Positions 21,859 to 34,374 of a stretch of 64,000 nucleotides of DNA are shown here, piece after piece; position 1 is the stretch's first letter, and every line of letters starts with the position of its first letter. The notes beneath the pieces were generated by a model. That model was given only the letters and a program-made list of their open reading frames with translations, had not been told where the DNA came from and did not search any database. Location: the NCBI GenBank assembly GCA_025716855.1, contig JAIXMQ010000055.1, positions 124,001 to 188,000 on the forward strand, written 5' to 3'. The translations under genes were made by a program, and so were the position numbers. This DNA is from Pilaira anomala. Taxonomy: Eukaryota; Mucoromycota; Mucoromycetes; Mucorales; Mucoraceae.

Positions 21859-23380
21859 ATGCTTAGATCGTTCACTTTACCTACGACCAAGTCAAACTTG
21901 AGGTTTGCTCGACTTTTAACTACTGAAGTACCTCTTACTACAACACAATGGGAACCCAAGAAAAGAGTTTCAAGAATAACTATGGAAAAGATCCGAACAT
22001 TAGCTTCTACAGTAAGTTTTTTTTTTTTTTTTTTTTTTTTGACAGGTAAACCCTCCTCCTTTATATTAAAATATTTTTTTTTTTTTTTTTTTTTTAAAAA
22101 AAAAATAGGAACCCGAAGTTTATGATGCTGTCAAATTATCAAATGAATTTAAAGTATCTGTTGAAGGTGTCCGTCGTATTTTAAAAAGTAATTATGTTCC
22201 TGAAGAAGAAGCCGCCGAACGTCAAGAAAAGAACCGATATGAAGCCATGGGTAAGCGTAGAGAAGAGTTCAAGACACAACATCCTGAAGAGTTCAAAAAG
22301 ACCGATGCATGGAGACGTCAAGAAAATAACAACAACAATACGGTACAAGATATTTCAACAGCTAAAAAGACAAATAATTGGTCTAACGACAGTTACAAGA
22401 ATAACTGGAAGAAGGTATCGGATTCTACTTCTTGGGATGGTGAAAGAAAGCCTTTCAACGGTGAGCGTAAGTCTTTTGGTGGTGACCGTGGTGGTGACCG
22501 TGGTTCTTTCAATAGAGAAAGAAGACCTTCTTTCAATCGTGGCGGTGAAGACGGTGGAGAGAGAAAGCCTTACTTTAATAAGCAGAGAGACGATGGAGAG
22601 AGAAGACCTTATTTCAAGAGAGATGATGGTGAAGGAAATCCTTTCTTCAAGAGAGAGGAAGGTGATAGACCTCGTAGAAGCTTCAACAGTGAAGACGGTG
22701 GTGAAAGAAGACCTTATTTCAAGAGAGATGATGGAGAGAGAAGACCTTATTTCAAGAGAGATGATGGAGAGAGAAAACCTTATTTCAAGAGAGATGATAG
22801 TGAAGGAAATCCTTTCTTCAAGAGAGAAGATGGTGATAGACCTCGTAGAAGCTTCAACAGCGAAGACGGTGGTGAGAGAAGACCTTATTTCAAGAGAGAT
22901 GATGGAGAGAGAAAACCTTATTTCAAGAGAGATGATAGTGAAGGAAATCCTTTCTTTAAGAGAGAAGATGGTGATAGACCTCGCAGAAGTTTTAACAGTG
23001 AGGACGGTGGTGAAAGAAAGCCCTTCTTCAAGAGAGAAGAAGAAGGTGATAGACCTCGCAGAAGTTTCAACAGAGAAGAGGGTGACAGACCCCGCAGAAG
23101 TTTCAATAGAGAAGACGGTGATAGACCTCGCAGAAGTTTCAATAGAGAAGACGGTGACAGACCTCGCAGAAGTTTCAATAGAGAAGACGGTGATAGACCC
23201 CGTAGATCATTTAACAGAGAAGAAGGTGATAGACCTCGTAGATCATTCAATAGAGAAGAAGGTGATAAACCTCAGAGATCATTCAATGGAGAAAACAAGG
23301 ATGATTCAACGGTAGTAGAAAAGACATTTAAGAAAGTTGAAGTTGTAATTGAGCGTGAAGCCCCAAAGCCTGACCAATAA
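21859..23380 (+). CDS. Rrg9/neugrin-domain mitochondrial protein with Arg/Phe/Asp repeat tail
   Basis: Two exons, 21859-22011 and 22109-23380, encode 474 residues. The start (MLRSFTLPTTKSNLRFARLL) is basic and free of acidic residues, as in a mitochondrial presequence. Residues about 33-100 form the Rrg9/neugrin core: KRVSRITMEKIRTLAST, then DAVKLSNEFKVSVEGVRRIL and KSNYVPEEEAAER. In yeast Rrg9 is needed for respiratory growth and mitochondrial genome maintenance; vertebrate neugrin works in mitochondrial ribosome (16S) assembly. From about residue 165 to 450 the protein is an array of about twenty units of ~11 residues, of the types GERRPYFKRDD and GDRPRRSFNRE. Such RG/F-rich repeats often bind RNA or phase-separate (inference). 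The compact family members lack this tail. Confidence 0.85.
22440..23290 (+). repeat. Coding minisatellite (~33-base units) in the neugrin-like gene
   Basis: In-frame tandem array of GGTGATAGACCTCGCAGAAG-type and GGAGAGAGAAGACCTTATTT-type units of about 33 bases. The units are arranged in higher-order blocks (YFKRDD blocks, then SFNRE blocks). The array lacks stops in several frames, which is why long spurious open frames overlap it on both strands. Confidence 0.9.
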
Positions 23381-23597
23381 AAATCTATTTAATACGTGTA
23401 CGTTTTTATACGCGCGTCGAAATCATAATTATTTTTTTTTTGTGAGAATTTTTTTATTACAAATGGTGAAATTATAATAATAGGAATGGGGGGAGAGAGA
23501 GAAGGAGGAGATTTTTTTTTTTTTTTTTTTTTGAAATCAGAGTTAAAAAAGAGGATATAAAAAAAAAAAAGAAAAATAATTTAGAAGCAGAATTATT

Positions 23598-24027
23598 TTA
23601 CTTGGCAAGAGCGGCTTTTTCATCTTCATAACGTTGCTTATCCTTTTCAGCTTTATCATGGAAAGGCTAAGTAAAAAAAAAAAAAAATTTAATTAGTATT
23701 TTTATATTAAAAAAAAAAATTAAATTCAAAATATTTACCTTCTTTTCTTCATCGCTCATGCTCTTCCATTTTTCACCAAGAAGCTTACCAATTTGACCTA
23801 TTTGATTGTTATTAGATAGTGAAAAAAAAAATATATATATACGTATATATATCTTTACCAAAGGTAGCCTCAGGATTTTCATCCTTTACTTGAGCACGAG
23901 AGGCTTGAGAGAAGAACATATATGCAGATAAACCACGCTTGGGAGCAGAAGGATCCTTCTTGGTTCTCTTCTTCTTTTCATCCTTATCAGCGGCACGCTT
24001 GGTAACTTTTTGAGTATCTTTAGGCAT
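23598..24027 (-). CDS. NHP6: Nhp6-type single HMG-box chromatin protein (98 aa)
   Basis: Three exons, 24027-23859, 23797-23739 and 23666-23598, encode 98 residues. A lysine-rich start ([20 protein letters not shown]) leads into one complete HMG box: [39 protein letters not shown] and [20 protein letters not shown]. Length and layout match fungal Nhp6, an abundant DNA-bending protein that works with the FACT complex and at RNA polymerase III genes. Introns fall inside the box. Neighbours are on the other strand. Confidence 0.95.
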
Positions 24028-25488
24028 CTAAAAAATTATAAATTTTTTGTGTTAATGCGGATTTTGAATTCATCTGCTCTATGGAACAATAAGGGCCTTT
24101 TGAGAAGTTAAAGGATAAAAAAAAAAAAAAATAAAAATAAAAAAATAGATGAAGAGTTTTTCAAGATGAGGGGAAAAAAAAAAAAAAAAAAAAAAGTTGT
24201 TTAATAAAAAAAAAACAACAAGGGGAATACAAGAGATAAATATAAAAGGTATTATATAAAAAAAAAAAAAAAAAAAGGAAAAAAAAATGATATATGTAAA
24301 AATATATATATATAGTGTGAACTTATTACACGCTTGTACTATTAGACTTTACCTTTGTAACTTTTTTTTTTTTTTTTTTTCAAAAAGAAAATATAGAGTG
24401 TAAAAAAAGTAGTGTGAGTGAAAGTATAGTGTTAAATAATAAGGTGTAAAAAAAAAAAAGCGCCTTAAAAATTTTTTTTTTTTTTAGTGAGGAGTCAGGA
24501 TGCTGGACGTTTATTTTGGTACTATCATCCAATCATATGTTATAAATCTTTCTACAGTCACGGAGAACCTTTTAAACTACGTTCTCTCTCTCTCTCTCTT
24601 GCTGCTCTTACTCTCTGTTATTTTCCCTCACTTAAAACACGTGTATGACCCAAATAAGATAAGAATTGTTTATCATCAGCACATATTCTTCATAACAAGG
24701 AGTAAAAAAAAAAAAAAAAAAAAAATATCAGGCATAGGAATATGTGCAGTTAAAAAAAAAACATTACATGCTTTTTTCTTTTTTTTTATTTTTTTAAAAA
24801 AAAACGCGGCACGTCTTTTATTTGATCCTCTCTTTTATCGTAAAAAAAAAAAAAAAAAAAAAAAAAACGTCCTTTTGAAAAAAAATCCGTTTTTATGGGG
24901 TCTTTTTTTTATCGTATTTAATTTTTTTGGGCCGCTCTCTTTAAATCATTGATGTTCGGGATGAAATGATATGCTAAAATAAATTAACTGGGCAGCAAAA
25001 AAATGATTACATACTTACGCGGTATTGTTACATACATAGGCTTTTTTTTGTTTAATACATGTATTTTTTCTTTTTACTTGATCCTTACAAGTCTCTCTCT
25101 CTTTTTATCATTATTATTAAAAACATTTTAGATATCATTATTCTTTTTTTTTTTTAATATTTATAAATATATATTTTTATTATTCTCTGGTAGTCTATTC
25201 GCATTTATAAATAAACATATTATCATAGGACAAAATAGACAACAGTATCGCCGACTCATTTTTCTCAAAGGAACAGAAAGTTACTGGCCGAATTCTAGAT
25301 ATTTTATCTATAACGGGAATAATTCAAAGAGAAAAAAAAAAAACGTCAAAAAGTTTTTTTTTTTTTTTTTTTCTGTAATTAGTGTCAATTCTATTCTTTC
25401 TCTTCCTTTGTTCCTTAAAAAAAAAAAAAAAAAAAAAAAAAGAATTCCTTTCTTCTTCTTCTTCTTTTTTTATTTTTTTAAAAAGCAA
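24028..25488. other. Intergenic stretch between Nhp6 and chitin synthase genes
   Basis: Divergent promoter space of 1.46 kb with extreme A and T tracts (for example 24841-24867 and 25418-25441) and (TC)n at about 24587-24600. A (TTC)n-type pyrimidine stretch lies directly before the chitin synthase ATG. No gene is supported; the Lys/Phe-rich open frames are homopolymer artefacts. Confidence 0.5.
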
Positions 25489-25645
25489 ATGTCCAATTCC
25501 AAAACACCACCCAATGGTGATATAAAGTGGCAAGATGGATCCTCTGCATTACCTATGAATAGACATAGAAGTCCTGAGGCTTTATCAAGAGAGTATGATG
25601 GAATTCAACAAGCACCTTCTCATCGTATGGCCGGACCAAATCAAT

Positions 25646-25682
<37 letters not shown>

Positions 25683-28600
25683 CACCAGTCCCTATCATCG
25701 AAGTATCACACAAATCAATCGTGCCAAATCTCTATCGAGGCCTGAGCGTCAAAGACCTCGTACGGGTATGATACATCGAAATCCTTCCGCTCGACATCAA
25801 CAGGCTAAACATTTGGTGGATACTCAAAGATTCTCTACGCAACAACAACAACAACAACAATATCATCGTAACCAGCCCATGTCAAATCATTTACAAGCAC
25901 AATTGGAACATCAAAAGCAACAACAACAATTAATGAACGGTGGTGGTGCTGGATCTGGTAGTACAAGTATCATGGCTGCTCCTGTTGTAGTTGAACCACC
26001 AAAAGAAAAGGAACCAAAAGTACTCACAAGTTGGTGGGCTTGGTCTGCCTACTTGATCACTTGTTGCTTTCCTAGTTATATTATTCGAGTTTGGTTTGGT
26101 AAAACCAATAAGAACATGCAACAAGCATGGCGGGAAAAAGTAAGTTTTTTTTAAAAAAAAAAAAAAAAAAAAAAAGTGATATCATTTTGTGTATATTTTT
26201 AACGGTTCTAAAAAAAAAAAAAATATTATTTCTGTGAATAGGTTACATTATGTTATTTGGTTGGGTTCTTATGTGGTTTATTAGCCTATGTCATTTATGG
26301 TTTACACATTCATTTATGTCCTACTGGACGAATCGGTGTACCTTATGCGGCCGAGATAGATGGTCAACGTGTACCTGTACAACGAGAAGATGTATCTGTC
26401 TTTGGTCAGATCTATTCATTTAATGCAACACAAGCTTACTTTGGGACTCAAAATTTAGATTTATCTGAAGCTTTTAAAGGAACTGAAATAGGATCTATAT
26501 TTAATGGTGATACGAGAAATGCTTGTGCTGATTATAACTTACCATCTTGTTCGATTACAAGTCCTACTGGTTAGTTTATTAAAAGAGAGAGAGTGAGAGT
26601 GTGAGAGAGTGAGTGTGAGAGAGAAAGAGAGAGAGAGAGAGAGTGAGAGTAAACTCAGATTTTTATGTGCTAAAAAAAAATATATATATATATATTTTTA
26701 GGAACTATTTTATCTATGCCAAATGGCTCTTGTTTATCCGTGACCGAATTAGAAAAATGGGCAGAAAGTAAAGGTACACTTAGTTACGATTGGGTTGATG
26801 TACGTTCGGATACGAATCGTATGGCAGACGCTAACCTTGGACTTGTGGTTGATACCATTGTGAATATGACATCGTACTTTAAAAACAATCAAACGGTATT
26901 CGGTACCGAGGTTGACAATGTGCTTCGTGGAACACGAGGTAATGATATGACGTATGCACTTTTATATACAGCCGCTGGAAAGAAGGCCAAAGATTGTATT
27001 ACAGCAACATATGGTATTGGTATGGTAAATCAAGAAGCGGGTGGTTGTATTGCAGATAATTTGATCATGACTGTCATGTTCTCCGTCATTATTATTATTA
27101 TCATCATTCGTTACTCTATGGCTTGTTTGTTTCAATGGGTTATCTCTCGTAAATTAACGAAACCGGGTGGAAGATCCAATTGGTTAGCTTGGCGTTCGAT
27201 TAAAGGAGGAAACGAAGATCCTGCAAATCATGTGCCTGGACCTTATAATAATTATGGTCCAATGGTCCAAAACTCTTTACCTACTTTGAGTTCAACAGGA
27301 GCAGGAGCAGGAGGAGGAGGAGGAAACAACAGTCCAACACGTAGTATTCAAGGATCTCATCATGGTATTACTGGACATCAAACCGAAGTGGTGGATACTG
27401 AATTATATACAGTCATGTTAGTCACTTGTTACTCAGAAGGAGAAGAAGGCTTAAAGATCACCATGGATAGTTTATCCAATACAACATACTCTAACAAACA
27501 TAAAATATTTTTTGTCATTGCAGATGGATTAATTACAGGTGCAGGTGAATCCATGTCTACACCGGATATTGTTGTCAACATGATGGATTTAACACCGGAG
27601 ATGGCGAACCCTAAACCTGTCTCTTATTTAGCAGTCGCCGATGGTGAAAAGCAATTGAATATGGCCAAAGTATATGCAGGACGTTATAACGGTACAGCAT
27701 GTGTGACCATTGTGAAATGTGGAACGGAAGAAGAAAGAGCAAGAGGTGCCAAGGCTGGTAATCGTGGTAAAAGAGATTCTCAAGTGATCCTTATGTCCTT
27801 CTTTCAACGTGTCTTATTTAATGATCGATTCTGTGAATTGGATTATGAAATCTTTTGGAAGATGACTTGGTTAATGGATGGCGTGACACCGGATAAATTT
27901 GAAACGGTTTTAATGGTAGATGCTGATACAGAAGTGTTACCGGATGCCTTGACGTATATGATTGCCGCCATGGCGAATGATATCACCATCATGGGTCTTT
28001 GTGGTGAAACTCGAATTGCAAATAAACGTACTTCTTGGGTGACAGCCATTCAGGTATTTGAGTACTATATCTCTCATCATTACGCGAAGGCCTTTGAGTC
28101 CTTGTTTGGTATGGTTACATGTTTACCTGGTTGTTTCAGTATGTACCGTATCAAGTCACCTAAAAATGGATCCTGGGTACCCATCTTAGCTAACCCAGAT
28201 ATTATTCTTGAATACAATGAAAATGTCGTGACCACTTTACATGAAAAGAACTTGTTGTTACTTGGTGAAGATCGATTCTTGTCTACTTTGATGTTACGTA
28301 CGTTCCCTAAACGTCAAATGATGTTTGTGCCTCAAGCCAGATGTCGTACAGTGGTACCGGATGAATTTAGTGTGCTTTTATCTCAACGTCGTCGATGGAT
28401 TAATTCAACCGTACATAATTTAATGGAATTGGTACTTGTATCTGATCTTTGTGGTATTGCTTGTTTGTCCATGCAATTCTCTGTGTTTATTGATTTGATC
28501 GGTACGTTGGTGTTACCCGCCGCTATTGTGATGACGATTTATTTGATTGTGGTTACTGCTGTTACTCCAAACCCACAATGGCAGTCGATCGGTTTGTTGA

Positions 28601-29043
28601 TTGCTATTTTGATTCTACCTGCTGTCTTGATTGCATTAACTACAATGAAGCTTATTTATATTTGTTGGATGATTGGTAAAGTCATTTAGATGTATATATA
28701 TATATATATATCATCCTGAGTTGCTAACATATATATATATTTATATTTAGTTTATATCATTGCTTTACCTATTTGGAATTTAGTTCTTCCTCTTTACTCA
28801 TACTGGCATTTCGACGATTTCTCATGGGGAGCAACCCGTGTGGTAGTTGGAGAAAAGAAGGGAGAAAGCCATGGAGATAAAGAAGGCCAATTTGATTCTA
28901 AACGTTTAGTGATGAAGAAATGGAAAGATTGGGAAGCAGAACGTACTGGACGACGTACTGAACGCAAGATGAATTTAAAAGTACCTAATAGTCCAGCAGC
29001 CTTTGAAAGTAGTGGCAAAACATATCCTTATTTTTCTAAATAA
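25489..29043 (+). CDS. Chitin synthase, division 2 (class IV / Chs3-like)
   Basis: Four exons (25489-26139, 26242-26569, 26702-28675, 28751-29043) encode about 1081 residues. The cytosolic N-terminus is low complexity, with poly-Ala near residues 55-63 and Gln-rich stretches. Two hydrophobic regions follow ([38 protein letters not shown]), then a lumenal-type domain with cysteines, and a further membrane segment near [15 protein letters not shown]. The GT2 catalytic domain holds [23 protein letters not shown] and the chitin synthase signature QRRRW. A cluster of C-terminal membrane helices follows. It polymerises GlcNAc from UDP-GlcNAc into cell-wall chitin at the plasma membrane. ATG 25489 is preferred because upstream in-frame codons are only poly-Lys/Phe from A/T runs. 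Class within division 2 is by overall resemblance. Confidence 0.93.
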
Positions 29044-29048
29044 TTTTA

Positions 29049-29094
<46 letters not shown>

Positions 29095-29204
29095 TATTCA
29101 TTTCCTTTTTCTCTTAATTAAAAAATAAATTGTACCATACAAAAAAAAAATATATATATATATACAAACTTTTGTCGTGATCTACAAACGCGTTTGTTGT
29201 TTCC

Positions 29205-29237
<33 letters not shown>

Positions 29238-30383
29238 TCGATTAAAACATAAACAGGTATCTGTTCTATTTAGTTGTTTGAATGCACATTGATGATGTTT
29301 TTATTTATATTTTCAAAAACAAACAAAAGTGCCGCAATCGTATTGAAGAATTTTTTTGGTGCTCTACGAGAGAGAGAGAGAGTATGGGTGTAATTAAGTC
29401 TATTTGTTGGTAAAATATGACACACTTTTGGTATGAATCAAATTCACCGTTGAAACTGATATTTCTTTTTAAGAAAAAAGCAGCCTCTCTATTAATGAAC
29501 TCTATCTTCAAATAAAATACTAATTTGATTTTAATAAATTCCCCCAATATTTTTACTAAGAACAAAAGTAATTTTCCAAAAGAGCCAAATATAAAAATTA
29601 AAAATCAACCGATTATGTTTTAGTATTTCATCAATTTCTTTTTTTTTATAAATCACCACTATTTTCCCCAGCTTCACTGTATATATATAAAAATATACTT
29701 GCCCTATAACAAAAACTATAATTTGAGTTTCTCACAACAACCATTAATCACTATAATTATTGTACCTTGGTTTTTGCATCATTAAAAAAGAGCGTGAAAT
29801 TTTTACATTAGAAACCATTAAAAGCTAACCTTTATACTTTCACGATATCAAAAGATATATTTACATTTATAATTTTAGAAAAATCCCAAGTTCGGGAATG
29901 GCTAATTTTTGACTTTTTCCACCTTTTTTAGACAACATGATTGGCAAAAAGTGTTTCCCGCTATTAAGAAAAATCCTTGGCTAAAGTATCTCCTCTTTCT
30001 TTATCAAAAAAAAAATTAGTTTAGGACACGTAACGTAGTATAGAGAATTTTCTGCCGTAAGGCAATAATAGTTTCAAAGGGGCTCGTTGAAATTGGGTGA
30101 TTTGGGGGTTAAAAATGGGTGAGTGATGGAGTTTTCCGTAATTAAGAAATAGAGGTGGGTAACGTTTAATTTTCCTTTGTGTTTTTTTTTTTTGGAAAAC
30201 ATAAAGTTAAAGCTGGAGTAAAAAAAAAAGGAACATTTTATGAATTAGTTCTTAAATCCGTGAGCTTTCTATATGTACATTTAGGAGAAGACTTTATATA
30301 AATCCAATACTGGTAAAAAGTTCGGGTCAGTTTTTAAAAATAAAATAAAATTTATTGAATATGTTATAAAGAGCATGTTTGCT
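29044..30383. other. Intergenic stretch with a repeat-element arm
   Basis: Starts with (AT)n at about 29054-29095 just after the chitin synthase stop. It contains an A-tract near 29203-29233 and a solo arm of the foldback repeat at 29985-30175, annotated separately. No gene is supported. Confidence 0.5.
29985..30175. mobile_element. Single arm related to the foldback element at 2268-2715
   Basis: TTTCTTTATCAAAAA at about 29997, the CCGTAAGGCAATAATAGTTT region at 30054-30073, then TTGGGTGATTTGGGG and TAACGTTTAAT at about 30159-30169. All of these follow the same order as the right arm, or the inverted left arm, of the 2268-2715 element. A recognisable partner arm is not seen next to it, so this looks like a truncated or strongly decayed copy. 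Confidence 0.6.
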
Positions 30384-30482
30384 CTATAAGGCGTATGCAG
30401 CTTCAACTGTAAAAGTATAACAGGAGAGTTGATCTACAGAAAAAAATAAACATTAATTGAGTCGGATAAGAGATTAATTTGG

Positions 30483-30519
<37 letters not shown>

Positions 30520-30912
30520 TTACCAGTGATAGTCGGGATTCTTTTATTACATAATTTGATGGCTAAAAGAAGAAAGTTAAGAATAGACTTTTTTTTTTAA
30601 AAAAAAAGGTAACTACAAGATATAATTACACTTATTAAAAGGATCATCAGCTGGATAAGAGGAGGTTACTGAAGATCCTTCTTGACTATATTTTTGATAT
30701 GTCCGATAATTATTTAATTCTAAATCCAAGACAGTGAATAATTTGGGTTTTTTTAATTTCGTAATGGCTCGATGTGAACATTGGATACCCGTTGAAGCAC
30801 AATAAGTGCAAGGTTCTCCTCCGTCACACTTTGTCTTTCGTTTTCGACATGCCTCACATGCTGAGCCAGAGCTAAGACGATGAGTATAATATTTTACAAT
30901 TGGTTCCTTCAT
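30384..30912 (-). CDS. Minimal Zn(2)Cys(6) zinc-cluster protein (123 aa)
   Basis: Three exons, 30912-30630, 30562-30524 and 30433-30384, encode 123 residues. Residues about 17-45 form a complete zinc cluster, CEACRKRKTKCDGG followed by EPCTYCASTGIQC, with the spacing C-x2-C-x6-C-x5-C-x2-C-x6-C. A basic linker follows (KLKKPKLF). The rest of the protein is only about 75 residues and ends EAAYAL. Most fungal Zn2Cys6 factors have 500-1000 residues with a regulatory middle region; none is present here. It may bind DNA as a small competitor or partner, or be a shortened paralogue. ATG 30912 is chosen because upstream in-frame text is poly-Lys. Confidence 0.75.
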
Positions 30913-30969
30913 GATTCGATAAAAAAAATAAGAGAGAGGGAAAAGAAAAATGCATGAGAGGAATTTATA

Positions 30970-31000
<31 letters not shown>

Positions 31001-31404
31001 GTTGGAAGGAGTTGTGAAAGGTTATTTAAATAAAGTTTTTGCCATTTCCGTGTGCTATAAGCCTTTTTTCCCCCTCTCCAGCTATTTGATAGATAACGCT
31101 GCATAAATGGTCAATGCTAAGGAATATCATTAATTCACATGTGTCATCTCTCTCGCTGATCCAATGGGTTTGGGTAGCATAGATAACCCTATATTTTTGT
31201 TAGCGTAGTGTTGTTTATATATTTTCCATAGAGACCCTACATATTTTTTTTTAATATAAGCTTTATATTTATTATTTATTATAGAAAGAGCAGAAGAAAG
31301 ACACTTTTTTTTTGTATGAATGAAAGAATAAAGAGGGTATGAATGTGTCGTCAATAAAGAAGGAAAGGTAGAGAGAGATAGGTGTGGATAATATACAGAA
31401 AAGA
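30913..31404. other. Intergenic stretch upstream of the zinc-cluster gene
   Basis: The interval lies between the start of the zinc-cluster gene and the stop of the DYRK-like kinase gene, both on the minus strand. It has a long T run at about 30972-31000 and GA-rich text at 31361-31380. No gene is supported. Confidence 0.5.
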
Positions 31405-32307
31405 TTATTTTTTCATTGCTTGTACCCAAGGATGATTCAAAGCTTCAACAGGTTTCAATCTTTTTTCAGGTTCCCAAGTAAGACAACGACTGATGAAGTC
31501 ACCAAAATCACGATCAAAATTATCATAAGTCGATCGTTTTAAAGCCTCAGTAAAGGTAAGTGAATTAGGTCTCCTTTTTTTACCCTTCGAGTTAATTGAT
31601 TTACGAGGCTGATCATACATATCTAAAATAAAATAAATGTTAATAATCAGAACTATCTTGTAGATAGAAATAAACTTTCTATTACCAAAAAATTGCTTTT
31701 TCCGTGAACATCTATCTAGGTATTCTTTACTAGGCACACCTAATAATTGCATGATACAGGCTAATTGATCTGGTTCATTTTCTCCAGGAAATAATGGACG
31801 TCCAGTATATAGCTCTGCCAGGATACAACCTGTACTCCACATATCGATCGGTAAGCCATACTCAAGTCCCAAAATTACTTCAGGCGCACGATAGAATCGA
31901 CTTTGAATATAGGTATATACTTTCTCGTTAACGTAGCATGAACTTCCGTAATCTATGACTCGGATACCACTTCGGTCCGGTTGACGAAGTAGAATGTTTT
32001 CTGGTTTCAAATCACAATGAATAATGTTGTGGTCGCTTAATAGTTTTAAGGATGTGAGTATTTGGTAAGCAAATCTGGTACAAAAAGAAAAGAAAATAAA
32101 ATAAAATGAGTTGTTAGGTGATTCAGTATAATATTTTAGTGTTTTATTTTTACCTTTTGACAAGTCCCATACTGAATCCCTGGTAGGAGTTTTGTTGCAG
32201 GATTTCATATAGATTTAAACTCAAACATTCGAATACAATGCATAAATGATCTCTAAAATAAAAACTATTTAACATGCGAACATTATAATGCTTATTTTGT
32301 GGATCCT

Positions 32308-32343
<36 letters not shown>

Positions 32344-33956
32344 GAAATTAATTGAAAGTTTTTTCTTTTTTTTAAAAAAAAAAGAATTTACCCAAGCGAT
32401 AAGTTGTTCAAGTATTTTAACTTCGGTAAGAGCTTGAGCATGAAACCTCTTTTTGTTCCTTATGATCTTGATGGCAACCAAATTATTGGATGCTGGGTCA
32501 TTGGATGGAGCAGAAGGAGCAGGTGGTTTATGATCTTTACATTTAACAACCTGACCAAATGAACCTTTTCCCAGGCTATCAACAATTTCATAACGATAAT
32601 TTAAATGGTCTTTCAAGACAATTTGGTAATCACCTTTTTCGTCATCGTAACCATAATTTAATGCCGTTTGATCGGTTGATGCCCAATGTTTCTTTGCATG
32701 TGAACCTACACAATAAATTGATGGATATCGTAATATTTCTGTCTTTTCGTAAGGTGAAAGAAATGGACGGTATCTATTCAAAGCAGCTACTTTAAATTGT
32801 TAAAAAAAAAAGAAGAGAAGTAATTAGAAATGGAAAAGTAGGAAAGAAACTTACTCTTGGGACTAAGGACTTCTGTATTACCTTGCTCTCTTTTATACTC
32901 AATTGAATGATGTTCCTCTTGACCTGTATCTACTAAGCATTGAAGTCTATCATGAATCTTTTCTAATCTTGCTGCATTTGAATTAGAGCGAGAAAGGGCA
33001 GGTAAGGTGGTTGATTCATTATGATTTTCATCGATATCGTCTGGTTGACTAATAAGACCTTGTGCCGAAATTAAATTGACAGAGAGTGCTCTTGATTTTT
33101 CTCGTTCTTTATCCCATTGTTCTTGAAGGATTTCATTTGCTGCGGTTGGAAAGGATGGGCGTCTCGAGTAATTTACAGACATTTCACGTTTTGGTTGAGA
33201 AGAGTTTCTTTTCAATGCTTTAGGTACAATAACTTCTGGTTTTCTCAATTTAGATGTATTTTGATGATGATCTGTAATCGATTTTTCTGGTATGATGATT
33301 GGTTTTTCGTTTGTTGTTTGTTGTCTATTTGGTAAGGGTATTCTAGTACAAGTCTTTTCTTGTGATTTTATAGATGCTTCCGTCTTTAAAAAAAAATATA
33401 AAGAAAAAAATAAAAGGGTTGCGTGAGAAGTTTAGAGAACGGAGAGGGGAAAATATATATAAATTTGTTTTACCTGAACTCCTTTTTTGGAATGATCTTT
33501 ATTTGCTGAAGACGATAATCTTTTTTCTTTCACAGGTGATATTAATGGATCAAATTCAGCTAATTCTCGGTTTGCTTTTCCTAAAGAGGTAGATGGTTTT
33601 GCTAACCTGGCTATAGATGTTTGTCTAACTCTTCTGCTTGGCGAAGAAGGTGGTGTGATATCAGGATCCACTGTAATTAAACGTTCGGCCGAAACATGGC
33701 TAGAGAGTGCAGGGCGTCGAGGGAGTCGCGTCGGTGTCAGTTTGAGTTCAGGATCTGGTTTAGTTGGCTCACGTGATTGCAATGGATCAAACTTTTGAAG
33801 TGAATTATAAAGTAACTTTTTAAGTTGTTGTTCGGGTTGTTGTGAGTTGGGTTGAACGGATAAGACTTGGTTCATATCTAATAAATTTATTGAAGGTCTT
33901 CTTTGCGGTTCTTCAGTTTTCCAACTGTCTGATTCAGGACAGTTTGAAGTGCTCAT
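31405..33956 (-). CDS. DYRK-family protein kinase (class II, Pom1-like)
   Basis: Six exons, 33956-33474, 33383-32855, 32786-32392, 32305-32154, 32074-31686 and 31622-31405, encode 721 residues. The first ~340 residues are Ser/Pro-rich and probably disordered. A DYRK-homology box follows (NYGYDDEKGDYQ), then the kinase domain: GKGSFGQVVKC, VAIKIIRNK, catalytic loop HCDLKPENILL, DYG in place of DFG, and the activation-loop YTY in VYTYIQSRFYRAPE that DYRKs autophosphorylate. The C-terminus ends directly after the kinase domain (HPWVQAMKK). Class II DYRKs include fission yeast Pom1, which sets cell polarity and size, and human DYRK2. Placement in class II rests on the DH box and the FYRAPEVILGLEYG text. 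Confidence 0.93.
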
Positions 33957-34374
33957 TTGAAATAAAATAAATATATAAAGAAAAAGAATAAAAACAGAGA
34001 GAGAGTGGACGGAAAACTTTCTTATCTAATACTGTAACTTTTTTATTTTTTATTTTTTTTAAAAAAGCAAAGAGCATCTTGGTTTTACCTTTCTCTCTTT
34101 TCCTCTACTTGTTTGTTTCGTAATGAATAAAAATAAATATAATAAAGTTTGTTGATATGATATATATATTCTGTATCAAAAAAATAAAAAAAAAGGAGTG
34201 AGAACAAAAGGAGATTAATATGAGCGTTTTAATATTTTATAAAGAACCAAAATAACATACTCTTTTTATTTTAACCGTCTCAATCAAGAGTAAGGGAAAG
34301 ATATTGGGGGAGCAAAAAAAAACACTGAGTCAACATTTAGACCGGCGCATTTAAGAAACACAAATGACGACACT
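33957..34374. other. Intergenic stretch upstream of the DYRK gene
   Basis: AT-rich, with A and T runs and TATATATAT near 34158-34167. No gene or clear site is visible. Confidence 0.45.

Noticed and set aside
22918..23250. Antisense frame of repeating LRGLSPSSLLK text
   Set aside because: Mirror of the coding minisatellite; perfectly repetitive and without a start context.
22194..23315. 373-residue plus-strand frame parallel to the neugrin-like gene
   Set aside because: It is a shifted reading of the 33-base coding repeat, which lacks stops; it does not contain the neugrin core.
24500..24952. 150-residue plus-strand frame with poly-Lys and poly-Phe
   Set aside because: Built from homopolymer runs in the Nhp6/chitin synthase intergenic space; no motif or splice logic.
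25408..25488. Possible upstream extension of the chitin synthase start (MFLKKKKK...)
   Set aside because: The added residues come only from A and T runs. The ATG at 25489 has an A-rich leader and begins ordinary protein text.
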